From JAMIFN01 sp964544605 (lineage in GTDB: Bacteria; Pseudomonadota; Gammaproteobacteria; Burkholderiales; Burkholderiaceae_C), in NCBI GenBank assembly GCA_964544605.1, contig CAZJBX010000023.1:1-47670 (forward strand): 47,670 nucleotides of DNA, read 5' to 3'. The notes beneath the pieces are model-generated. The model did no database searches and was not told the DNA's origin. It was given only the letters and a program-made list of their open reading frames with translations. The position numbers and the translations under genes are program-made. Position 1 is the first letter of the stretch, and each line of letters begins with the position of its first letter. Shown in pieces: positions 8,113-15,819 of this stretch.

Positions 8113-8481
8113 TTACAGCACTTCAGGCGCGAGTGACACGATTTTCATGAAACGGTCACCACGCAATTCGCGCGTTACTGGGCCAAAGATACGCGTGCCG
8201 ATGGGCTCAAGTTTGTTATTGAGCAACACAGCAGCATTGCCATCGAACTTAACCAAAGAGCCGTCTTGACGACGGATGCCTTTGGCAGTGCGCACGACAA
8301 CAGCGCTATAAACTTCGCCTTTTTTGACACGAGCGCGAGGGGCGGCCTCTTTCACGCTCACTTTGATGATGTCGCCCACAGATGCGTAGCGGCGCTTAGA
8401 GCCACCCAACACCTTGATACACAGGAGCGATTTGGCGCCCGAGTTGTCGGCAACCTCTAGTCGAGATTCGGTTTGGATCAT
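8113..8481 (-). CDS. rplN: 50S ribosomal protein L14
   Basis: L14 forms a bridge between the ribosomal subunits. The start is the ATG at 8481 (MIQTESRLEVADNSGAKSL), giving the standard 122 residues. The frame stays open upstream, but that extension is unlike any L14 and lies in the leader. The family signature around KVSVKEAAPRARVKKGEVYS and the end FMKIVSLAPEVL are present. It is the first gene of the spc cluster here: the next genes upstream are recO and topB, not rpsQ. Confidence 0.98.
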   Translation of the reverse strand: MIQTESRLEVADNSGAKSLLCIKVLGGSKRRYASVGDIIKVSVKEAAPRARVKKGEVYSAVVVRTAKGIRRQDGSLVKFDGNAAVLLNNKLEPIGTRIFGPVTRELRGDRFMKIVSLAPEVL

Positions 8482-8652
8482 TTTCTTCTTTCCAACTTGT
8501 CTGGCCAAGGCTCTGCAAATGAAGGCGTTTGCGCCCAAATTTGGCAAAAGAGCCGCCAAATAGTCTTGGCCCCGTAAAACGCCGCCGAAGCGATGCTTTT
8601 TTGGGATAAGGATTAGCCCCGCAACTACCCATTAGCCGCAGGGAAGCTTGCA

Positions 8653-8682
8653 ACTATAACACAGCTCAGCCAGTGGACGCAA
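8653..8682 (-). promoter_or_regulatory. probable sigma70 promoter of the spc/alpha ribosomal cluster
   Basis: Read on the minus strand, TTGCGT (8677-8682) and TATAGT (8653-8658) are separated by 18 bp, giving a good -10 and a weak -35. It is placed about 170 bp upstream of rplN, in the 226-bp gap that follows recO. In E. coli the spc operon also has its own promoter before rplN. The remaining 170 bp would be an untranslated leader; no gene was seen in it. Confidence 0.6.
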
Positions 8683-8707
8683 GTTTTTTTGCAAAAACGC
8701 CACAGAC

Positions 8708-9553
8708 TCAGGCTTTAGCGGCCTGCACCCAGGCTTGCATTTGCGTGAGCCACTGCCGTGTTTTTGCCGCCACACCCATATGCGCCGATAAAGCGGGGGC
8801 CAGTTGGTTTTGCAGCGCCTTGCGCTGCGCGGCAGGCCAAGCGCTCAGGCACAAGAGCAAAGCAGGCATGGGCGCTGCTTGCGCCAGAGCCTGATGCAGT
8901 TGCAACCACGCCACAGCGGGCAAGCCTTGCGCAGCCTCAGCCTCAGGCAGCGGGTGCAGGCCGCTGTCGTGCCACAGTTGCAGAGGCGTTGGCGCTGCCA
9001 GCGTTTGCAAGGCTTGGCCTTGGGCACTCCAGTCCAAGCTGGGCAAATGCCCCAAGTGGCGCAGCAGCAGCAGCTCAAAGCTGCGCAAAATCACGGCGGT
9101 GTCGATGGCTTCGGGCAAATGGCTGCCTCCGCCCACGCTTTGTTTGCCCTGCATGGCCAGCAAGGCCACGCATTGGGCGTAATCGGCAAATAGCGCAGGC
9201 TGGGCGTCTTGCCGTGGCAGCAGTTTCAGCAGCAGCTCATTCACATAAAAGCCCGATAGCAGGGCCTCGCCTTTGGGCAGGGTGTAGGCACTGACCCAGC
9301 GCGCGCTTTGCAGTTGGCCAATGTCTTGCTCGGCTTGCAGGCGGTAGGCCAGCTCCAGGCGTTGCAGGGGCAGCAGCACGGGGCGGAAGTTGGAGGTGGG
9401 CTTTTTTGCGCCTTTGGCCACCAGCGCCAGCCGCCCGCTTTTTTGGCTGAAGACTTCCAGTATGAGGCTGGACTCACTCCAGTCGTACTGGTGCAGCACA
9501 AAGGCGGCATCGCCACTGACTTTGTGCCAGGGCTGGCGCGGGGCGGGCTTCAT
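8708..9553 (-). CDS. recO: DNA repair protein RecO
   Basis: RecO loads RecA onto SSB-coated gapped DNA together with RecR (RecFOR pathway). The 281-residue product has the family N-terminal OB fold (DAAFVLHQYDWSESSLILEV, then VAKGAKKP and RPVLLPLQRLEL) followed by the helical C-terminal domain. The C-terminal zinc cysteines present in some RecO proteins are not seen. It is slightly longer than many RecO proteins because of Ala/Gln-rich stretches. It starts 12 bp after the topB stop, so the two are probably co-transcribed. This is not the era-recO-pdxJ neighbourhood common in proteobacteria. No strong Shine-Dalgarno precedes the ATG. Confidence 0.93.
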   Translation of the reverse strand: MKPAPRQPWHKVSGDAAFVLHQYDWSESSLILEVFSQKSGRLALVAKGAKKPTSNFRPVLLPLQRLELAYRLQAEQDIGQLQSARWVSAYTLPKGEALLSGFYVNELLLKLLPRQDAQPALFADYAQCVALLAMQGKQSVGGGSHLPEAIDTAVILRSFELLLLRHLGHLPSLDWSAQGQALQTLAAPTPLQLWHDSGLHPLPEAEAAQGLPAVAWLQLHQALAQAAPMPALLLCLSAWPAAQRKALQNQLAPALSAHMGVAAKTRQWLTQMQAWVQAAKA

Positions 9554-9565
9554 GCGGCGCGGCGC

Positions 9566-12502
9566 TTAGCTCAGGTGCTTGGCCAGCACGGTGGCGAGTT
9601 TGAACATATTCAGCTCAGGCGCGCCATCAAACAAGGGGCTGAGTTTGGCATCGGCGCGGATGATGCGCTTGTCGTGCTCGGCTTGCAGGTTTTGCGCCTT
9701 GATGTAGTCCCACAGCAGTTTGGTGGCCTCGCCACGGCCATAGCTGCCATCGCCAATCACGGCGGCCAACACGGGGCTGGGTTTGAGGCTGCCCGCACGG
9801 GGGGCTTTTTTCACCGCAGCGGTTTTGCTGGCTTTTTTCGCCACTTTTTTGCTGGCGGTTTTGCTCGCAGTCTTGCCAGCGACTTTGCTGGCCGTTTTGC
9901 CTGCCGCTCGGCGGGGGCTGGTTTTGCCATCGGCGCGGGGCGCAAAGGCGAACACCACCTTGCCCTCGTCGGCGCTCCAGGCGAGTTTGGCTTTGAAGGC
10001 GCGGCGCGTGCGGTTCGAGACGAATTTGTCCAGCTCATCCGTCTCGCCTGCGGCCAGCAGTTTTTCCATCTGCTCACGCTCAATCACTTGCTGCAAAATG
10101 ATTTTGCCGCTTTTGAATTTGCAGCTCGGCGCGGGCTGGGCCGCCGTGGGCACGGCCTTCTCGCACACATAGTTGCTTTCGGTTTCAAACACTGCACCGC
10201 CACAGGCGGGGCAAGCGCCCAAGCTGCTTTGGCCGCTGAAGTCTTGCAGCTCGCCGCTGTCGTCTTTGCCTTTGTCGCCAAAATCGAATTCAAGTTTGTA
10301 ATTGCCCAGCTCGGCGTCATGCACCACTTGCAGCTCGGCCACAAAGGGCCAGCCCGCCTTAGAGCGAAAGCCCTCCAGCGGCCCAATGCGGCGCTGCGCC
10401 AGCAGCGCATCGGCCTCATCAGGCGCAAGCGTGCGCCCGCCTGGGGTTTTGGGCATAGAAAAGCCGCAAGCGCCGCCCCCATCTTTGCCCACGCAGGCAA
10501 AGCGGCGGTAGTTCTCTTGCACCGTGCCACCGCACTGGGGGCAGGGGTGTTGCAAAGTGGCGTAGTCGCCGGGAATGCTGTCGCGGTCGTACTCCTTGGC
10601 CTTCATCACCATGCGCTCGGTCATGTCGGCAATCTCACGCATGAAGTCGGCACGGCTGAGCTGGCCGCGCTCCATTTGCGCCAGCTTGTATTCCCAGTTG
10701 CCCGTCAGTTGGGGGCGGGTGAGCACATCCACCTGCAAACCGCGCAGCAGGGTCATCAGTTGGAAGGCTTTGGCCGTAGGAATCAGCTCGCGGCCTTCGC
10801 GCAGCAGGTATTTCTCCGTCAGCAAGCCTTCAATCGTGGCCGCGCGCGTGGCGGGCGTGCCCAAGCCTTTTTCTTGCATGGCCGAGCGCAGCTCCTCATC
10901 GTCAATCAGCTTGCCCGCACCTTCCATTGCGCCCAGCAAAGTCGCCTCGCTATAGCGCGCGGGTGGCTTGGTTTGCAGGGTTTTGCTCTCGATCTGCGCC
11001 ACCTCGGGGCGTTCGCCCGCTTGCAGGGCGGGCAAGGTTTTGTTTTTGCTATCGGCGGCGGCATCGGCTTTATCGCCTTTTTCCACCTTGTCCACCATCT
11101 CGCTGGCGGCTTCTTTGCCGTAAATGGCCAACCAGCCTGGCTCGGTCAGCACCTTGCCATCGCTCCTGAAGTGGTGCTGCTGCGCCACCACACTGATGCG
11201 CGTCGTCACCATGTATTGCGCCGCAGGGTAGAACACGGCCATAAAGCGGCGCGTGACCAAATCGTAAATCTTTTGCTCGGCCTCAGACAAACCCCGTGGC
11301 GGCTGCGGCGTAGGAATAATGGCAAAGTGGTCGCTGACCTTGCTGTTGTCAAAAATGCGGCGGTTCGGGCGCACCATATTGCGCTCCAGCGCTGTGCGGG
11401 CGTGGGGGGCCAAATGCGTTTGGTTGCTGTTGGCCAGCGCCGCAAAAGTCTCGGCCACCGTACCCAAATAGTCTTCGGGCAAGTAGCGCGAATCGGTTCG
11501 GGGGTAAGTCAGCGCCTTGTGCCGCTCATACAGGGCTTGGGCCAAGCTCAGCGTGGTTTTGGCGCTGTAGCCAAATTTGCTGTTGGCCTCGCGCTGCAAA
11601 CTGGTCAAATCAAACAGCAGCGGCGAAGATTGCGTCGTCGGCTTGCTCTCCTCCGTCACCACCGCCTGCTGGCCACGGCAGGCGGCCACTATGCTTTGCG
11701 CCTGCGCCTCGTCCCACAGGCGGTCGGCTTTTTGCTCGGCATCCTCAGGGTTTTTCTTCCACTCTGGGGCAAACCATTTGCCCGCGTAATGCCCCGCTTG
11801 GGCCGCAAAGTCGGCGTGGACTTCAAAATAAGTACGGGCCTTGTGCTTGCGGATTTGCTCCTCGCGCTCCACCACAATCGCCAAGGTCGGCGTTTGCACC
11901 CGCCCGACTGTGGTGAGGAAAAAGCCCCCATCGCGGCTGTTGAAGGCCGTCATCGCCCGCGTGCCGTTGATGCCCACCAGCCAATCGGCCTCAGAGCGGC
12001 TGCGCGCCGCATCGGCCAAGCCCTGCATGGCCGCATCGCTGCGCAGTTGCGCAAAGCCATCACGAATGGCCTGCGGCGTCATGCTTTGCAGCCACAGGCG
12101 CTGCACCGGCTTGCTGCCTTTATCGCCCAAGGCGTATTGCATGATGAGGCGAAAAATCAACTCCCCTTCGCGCCCCGCATCGCAAGCATTCACCACACTG
12201 CCCACATCTTTGCGCTTGGCCAAACGCACCACGGCGTTCAAGCGCGATTTGGTTTTCTCTACGGGCTTCAAATCAAAATGCGGCGGAATCACGGGCAAAT
12301 GCGCAAAGCTCCACTTGCCGCGCTTGACTTCATAAGCCTCAGGCGCTTGGATTTCCACCAAATGCCCGACAGCGCTGGTTACCACCATCTGCTCGTTCTC
12401 AAAATGATCATCGTGCTTGGTAAACGCCCCCAACTGCGGTGTCATGGCCCGCACAATGTCTTGTGCCACTGAAGGCTTTTCCGCAATCACCAAAGTTTTC
12501 AT
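9566..12502 (-). CDS. topB: DNA topoisomerase III with H1-like tail and C-terminal SWIB domain
   Basis: This is a type IA topoisomerase that decatenates and relaxes DNA by a transient 5'-phosphotyrosyl break. In the 978-residue product the TOPRIM domain begins MKTLVIAEKPSVAQDIV, with NACDAGREGE at 106-115. The catalytic tyrosine is Y333 in ALTYPRTDSR. Two zinc-ribbon-like units follow, with cysteines at 654/657/670/679 and at 764/767/780/794. Residues about 855-902 are a Lys/Ala/Ser/Thr-rich histone-H1-like linker (repeats such as GKTASKVAGKTASKTASKK), and residues about 903-978 form a SWIB/MDM2-type domain (PVLAAVIGDGSYGRGEATKL, then NMFKLATVLAKHL). E. coli TopB is much shorter (about 650 residues). 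The gene is divergent from a SET-domain gene and co-directional with recO. Confidence 0.93.
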   Translation of the reverse strand: MKTLVIAEKPSVAQDIVRAMTPQLGAFTKHDDHFENEQMVVTSAVGHLVEIQAPEAYEVKRGKWSFAHLPVIPPHFDLKPVEKTKSRLNAVVRLAKRKDVGSVVNACDAGREGELIFRLIMQYALGDKGSKPVQRLWLQSMTPQAIRDGFAQLRSDAAMQGLADAARSRSEADWLVGINGTRAMTAFNSRDGGFFLTTVGRVQTPTLAIVVEREEQIRKHKARTYFEVHADFAAQAGHYAGKWFAPEWKKNPEDAEQKADRLWDEAQAQSIVAACRGQQAVVTEESKPTTQSSPLLFDLTSLQREANSKFGYSAKTTLSLAQALYERHKALTYPRTDSRYLPEDYLGTVAETFAALANSNQTHLAPHARTALERNMVRPNRRIFDNSKVSDHFAIIPTPQPPRGLSEAEQKIYDLVTRRFMAVFYPAAQYMVTTRISVVAQQHHFRSDGKVLTEPGWLAIYGKEAASEMVDKVEKGDKADAAADSKNKTLPALQAGERPEVAQIESKTLQTKPPARYSEATLLGAMEGAGKLIDDEELRSAMQEKGLGTPATRAATIEGLLTEKYLLREGRELIPTAKAFQLMTLLRGLQVDVLTRPQLTGNWEYKLAQMERGQLSRADFMREIADMTERMVMKAKEYDRDSIPGDYATLQHPCPQCGGTVQENYRRFACVGKDGGGACGFSMPKTPGGRTLAPDEADALLAQRRIGPLEGFRSKAGWPFVAELQVVHDAELGNYKLEFDFGDKGKDDSGELQDFSGQSSLGACPACGGAVFETESNYVCEKAVPTAAQPAPSCKFKSGKIILQQVIEREQMEKLLAAGETDELDKFVSNRTRRAFKAKLAWSADEGKVVFAFAPRADGKTSPRRAAGKTASKVAGKTASKTASKKVAKKASKTAAVKKAPRAGSLKPSPVLAAVIGDGSYGRGEATKLLWDYIKAQNLQAEHDKRIIRADAKLSPLFDGAPELNMFKLATVLAKHLS

Positions 12503-12618
12503 AAGTCTTCTTTACGCTTTGTTTTGTTTCAAATTGGCCCCGCTACAATGGGCCTCTCGCGCGCACGCACGCGCGCCTACACATACGATAACGATAACAA
12601 AAAAAGGAGCGCCCCGAG

Positions 12619-13206
12619 ATGAGTCGCCGCCGCAAAATTGCCCCACCCATTGACGACGACCGCAACCGCTGGAGCACCGAGCGCCTGCTGCGCCATCAGG
12701 CCACAGGCAAAAGCATCCCCCGCAAAGAGAAGCTGGAGGTGCGGCACTCCCCCATTCATGGCCGTGGCGTGTTTGCTCGTGTGCCGCTGCAAGCGGGCGA
12801 AGTGGTGATTGAATACCTGGGCGCCATCATCGACTGGCCCGAGGCCATGCGCCGCCACCCGCACGACCCCGAGCAGCCCAACCACACCTTCTACTTCACC
12901 CTTGATTACGAGCTCGTCATTGACGGCAACGACGCAGGCAACCGCGCGCGCTGGATCAACCACAGTTGCGAGCCCAATTGCGAGAGCGAAATCCGGGGCC
13001 AGCGCGTCTTCATCCTCGCCCTGCGCGATATTGAAGCGGGTGAAGAACTGAACTTTGACTACGGCCTTGTGCTCGACGAAGAACTGAGCGAAGAAGTGCA
13101 GCGCGACTACCTCTGCCTCTGCGGTGCGCCCACCTGCCGTGGCACCATGCTCGACCTCAACCCCGATGCAGGCGAGGGCGACGATGGGGGCGATGAAGCC
13201 GCATGA
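12619..13206 (+). CDS. SET-domain protein lysine methyltransferase
   Basis: The 195-residue product is a compact SET methyltransferase, expected to transfer methyl from S-adenosylmethionine to a protein lysine. The SET core starts at about residue 39 (LEVRHSPIHGRGVFA). It has the pseudoknot motif NHSCEPNC (114-121), GEELNFDYG with the catalytic Tyr (141-149), and a post-SET CLCGAPTC (CxCx4C, 166-173) that with the NHSC cysteine should bind zinc. The N-terminus is Arg/Lys-rich and the C-terminus acidic. The ATG at 12619 is preceded by AGGAG. It is divergent from topB (116-bp gap) and overlaps the next gene by 4 bp. The substrate is unknown; the Lys-rich TopB tail next door is an obvious candidate. 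Confidence 0.9.
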   Translation: MSRRRKIAPPIDDDRNRWSTERLLRHQATGKSIPRKEKLEVRHSPIHGRGVFARVPLQAGEVVIEYLGAIIDWPEAMRRHPHDPEQPNHTFYFTLDYELVIDGNDAGNRARWINHSCEPNCESEIRGQRVFILALRDIEAGEELNFDYGLVLDEELSEEVQRDYLCLCGAPTCRGTMLDLNPDAGEGDDGGDEAA

Positions 13207-14411
13207 AGGCCCCTGCCAGCGCCCCCGTCCTCATTGCCGGCGGCGGCATTGCGGGCTTGGCCTCGGCCTTGGCCTTGGCGCAAAAAGGCATACCCAGCCA
13301 AGTTTTTGAACAAGCACCTGCCTTCAGCGAGCTGGGCGCAGGCGTGCAGCTCGGCCCCAATGCCGTCGCCGTACTGGCCGCCTTGGGCTTAAAAGAGGCG
13401 GCGCTGGCCCTCGCCTGCCGCCCGCAAAGCCTGCACATCCGCCGCATCAGCAGCGGCCGCAGCCTCAGCACTTGGCGCATCGGCAGCGCCGTGGCGCAAC
13501 GCTACGGCCAGCCCTATATCAGCATCCACCGTGGGCATCTGCACGGCCTGCTGCTGCAAGCGGCCCGCGCCCAGCCGCACATTGATCTGTGCAGCGGCCA
13601 AAGCGTGCAAAGCTGGGCCGAAGATGCGCAAAATGGCCTGCGCATCCAGCTAGAAGCGGGTGGCAGCGCCACAGGCCGCGCCCTACTCGCCTGCGACGGC
13701 GTTTGGAGCCGCCTGCGGCCCAGCATCGCTGGCAGCAGCAGCCCCGCCCAATACAGCGGCCACAGCGCCTACCGCGCCCTGCTGCCGCGCAGCCTTTGGC
13801 CTGCTGGCCAGAGCAGCCGCTTGGGGCAAGAGCTCGGCCTCTGGCTGGGGCGCAAAGCACACATCGTGCACTACCCTATCGCCAGCGGCGATTTGCTCAA
13901 CATCGTCGTCTTGATTGAAAAACCCGCCGATGCCACGCAAGGCTGGGAACAAGCCATTGCCGCCCACAGCGTGCAAGCCGAGCTGAATTTGGCCAGCCAA
14001 GGCCACGCCTGCCCTGAGCTGCAAAACCTCATTCATGCAGCGCAAAATTGGTTCAGTTGGCCCCTGCACGGCCTGCCCAGCCCGCCCCCCACCTGGGTGC
14101 GCGGCGCGGCCGCCCTAGTGGGCGATGCAGCCCACCCCATGCTGCCCTATTTGGCCCAAGGCGCGGCCATGGCGCTTGAAGATGCCTGGGTCTTGGCGCA
14201 AAACATGGCGCGGCACAGCAGCGCCCAACACGCCCTACAGCACTACCAAAGCCAGCGCCAAGCACGCTGCCAGCGCGTTGTCAGCACGGCCGCCCGCAAT
14301 GCCAAAATCTTTCACCTCAGCGGCCCAGCGGCTTGGGCCAGAGACGCCTATTTGCAGGCCAAAAACGGCCAAGCCCTCGGCATGGCTTGGCTCTATGGCT
14401 GGCAGCCTTAA
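13203..14411 (+). CDS. FAD-dependent aromatic-type monooxygenase (salicylate hydroxylase-like)
   Basis: This is a class A flavoprotein monooxygenase of the UbiH/salicylate hydroxylase family, using NAD(P)H, O2 and FAD to hydroxylate an aromatic ring. In the 402-residue product the FAD dinucleotide motif is GGGIAG at 13-18. The second FAD motif is GDAAHPMLPYLAQGAAMALE, near residue 310. The mid-region also has the family LLACDGVWSRLRP segment. Its ATG overlaps the SET gene stop by 4 bp (ATGA), so the two are translationally coupled. No ubi gene is adjacent, and the Phe/Trp-poor substrate side gives no clue to the substrate. It could act in catabolism or in quinone hydroxylation. Confidence 0.85.
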   Translation: MKAPASAPVLIAGGGIAGLASALALAQKGIPSQVFEQAPAFSELGAGVQLGPNAVAVLAALGLKEAALALACRPQSLHIRRISSGRSLSTWRIGSAVAQRYGQPYISIHRGHLHGLLLQAARAQPHIDLCSGQSVQSWAEDAQNGLRIQLEAGGSATGRALLACDGVWSRLRPSIAGSSSPAQYSGHSAYRALLPRSLWPAGQSSRLGQELGLWLGRKAHIVHYPIASGDLLNIVVLIEKPADATQGWEQAIAAHSVQAELNLASQGHACPELQNLIHAAQNWFSWPLHGLPSPPPTWVRGAAALVGDAAHPMLPYLAQGAAMALEDAWVLAQNMARHSSAQHALQHYQSQRQARCQRVVSTAARNAKIFHLSGPAAWARDAYLQAKNGQALGMAWLYGWQP

Positions 14412-14435
14412 ACACCCGCCGCCCTGCACACCAAC

Positions 14436-15056
14436 TTAGCGCACCAGCAGCTCAACGCGGCGATTGCGCGGCTGCACCGCATCGCCCTCGGTGCCAGGCA
14501 AAGGATCACGGGAGCCACGGCCCACGGCACGCACACGGTGCTCCTCAAACCCCTCAGCAATCAACTGCTTGCGCAAAGCCTGCGCCCGCGCCAAAGACAG
14601 GCGGTCATTCAAAGCCGCATCGCCCAGGTTATCGGTATGGCCCACCACCACAATTTCGCCGCCTTCTACGGCATGAGCTTGCTGCAAGACCTCGGGCAGC
14701 ATGGCCAAAGACTCGGGCGTTAAATCAGTGCTACCCAGCTCAAACAGCAGGCTGTATTTCAATTGGGCCGCTGGCATCAACTCAAACAAACGCGGCGTGG
14801 CCCCATTCGTTTTATCAGGGTCGGCCTTCACCACCTGTGCCGGGCCAATGCGCCTGAGCTTGGCTTGCTGGTAAGGCGCATCCAACACCGTTTCGCCGCG
14901 CTCCGTTTGCAACAGCACCGCACTGGCACGGCCATCGGCCTCAGGCAGCAGCGTCACACGCAAAGCGGGCGCGCAGGCCGTTAAAAACCCAGCCGTGGCC
15001 AAGCCAGCCATCGCCGCCCAACGGTGCGGCGTAAAGCCCTGCTTAGTCGTCTGCAT
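14436..15056 (-). CDS. OmpA-family peptidoglycan-binding lipoprotein
   Basis: The 206-residue product has a lipoprotein signal (AMAGLATAGFLTAC, lipobox LTAC). A poorly conserved middle follows, then a C-terminal OmpA domain at about residues 100-205 (EGGEIVVVGHTDNLGDAALN, then NDRLSLARAQALRKQL and QPRNRRVELLV) of the kind that binds diaminopimelate in peptidoglycan. The start at 15056 is chosen because it gives a proper signal peptide. It overlaps the end of the upstream FecR-domain gene by 14 bp. The pair is therefore one operon that probably works in the periplasm or at the outer membrane. It ends 24 bp from the convergent monooxygenase gene. Confidence 0.85.
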   Translation of the reverse strand: MQTTKQGFTPHRWAAMAGLATAGFLTACAPALRVTLLPEADGRASAVLLQTERGETVLDAPYQQAKLRRIGPAQVVKADPDKTNGATPRLFELMPAAQLKYSLLFELGSTDLTPESLAMLPEVLQQAHAVEGGEIVVVGHTDNLGDAALNDRLSLARAQALRKQLIAEGFEEHRVRAVGRGSRDPLPGTEGDAVQPRNRRVELLVR

Positions 15057-15618
15057 GAGCTGCCTCCAGAATAAAGTCTGTGCCGCGCACACCAATCACC
15101 GCCGTCGGCGCTTGAATCTTCACACTGTCTGCATTCTTCTTGCTCATCAAGCCACTGATAAAGCGCAGCTTGCCGCCAATAAAGTCCAGCAGCATATGGC
15201 CCTGTTGCGTGGTGCTGTCGTACTCATAGGCTTTGAGCTCAAAGGCGCTGCGCTCATCCAGCACCACCCTGCTGCCATCACTCAAAGTCATGGCCGCGCC
15301 ACTGCTTTTGCGGCTCTGCACCCGCTCACCCGCTTGCAGCGCCATACCAGGCCGCGCTTGGCGCTGGCCTTGCTTCCCAGTAATCGTGACTTGGCCTTCT
15401 ACTTTTTTCAAAATGGCGGCAGGCTCAGGCAAACCCAATTGCGCCTGTGCAGCCAAAGTCTGCCAAGCCAAAGCCTCGGCCTCCTCGGGGCTCAAGCTGG
15501 GCTCTGGCGCTGCGGCCACTTCCGTCTGCGGCACTGGCTCAGCAGCCACAGCCCCCACGCCCAAGGCCAAAAGCAAGGACAGCCCCACTTCAGCGGGGAT
15601 ACGACGATTCAAACGCAT
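15043..15618 (-). CDS. secreted FecR-domain protein
   Basis: The 191-residue product starts MRLNRRIPAEVGLSLLLALG with a signal peptide (probable cleavage near AVAAEP). The rest is mostly a FecR-type domain: VEGQVTITGKQGQRQARPG, then LSDGSRVVLDERSAFELKAY and the diagnostic VKIQAPTAVIGVRGTDFIL. Unlike TonB-linked FecR sensors it has no transmembrane anchor or sigma-factor-binding N-terminus, so it is probably a periplasmic or surface protein. A GGAG 6 nt before the ATG at 15618 supports this start over one four codons upstream. The next gene, an OmpA-type lipoprotein, overlaps it. Confidence 0.83.
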   Translation of the reverse strand: MRLNRRIPAEVGLSLLLALGVGAVAAEPVPQTEVAAAPEPSLSPEEAEALAWQTLAAQAQLGLPEPAAILKKVEGQVTITGKQGQRQARPGMALQAGERVQSRKSSGAAMTLSDGSRVVLDERSAFELKAYEYDSTTQQGHMLLDFIGGKLRFISGLMSKKNADSVKIQAPTAVIGVRGTDFILEAAHADD

Positions 15619-15743
15619 GGGGCACTCCAATCAAAAAATTTGCCATCAGGCCACCGCAAATTCTATGCGGCTTATGGCTCAAGCGCTTGTGCAAGGCCCA
15701 ATGCCCGCACAGCGCAGCGCGCAAGGCATGAATGCCTGGCACA

Positions 15744-15776
15744 TAAAAAAAGCGCCTCAGCTTGCACTGAGACGCT
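15744..15776 (-). terminator. rho-independent terminator of porin 1
   Basis: On the minus strand a 10-bp stem (AGCGTCTCAG with CTGAGGCGCT, one mismatch pair, 6-nt loop) is followed by seven T residues. It lies 44 bp after the porin stop and ahead of the FecR gene, so it separates the two units. Confidence 0.88.
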
Positions 15777-15819
15777 TTTGCGTAAGCTATTTCAAGCTGG
15801 CGCTGAGGCCAGCCCAAAA

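Noticed and set aside
9308..12472. A 1054-codon open frame on the plus strand opposite recO and topB
   Set aside because: It is antisense to two clearly conserved proteins, has no recognisable domain, and is explained by GC-rich codon structure that leaves few stop codons on the opposite strand.
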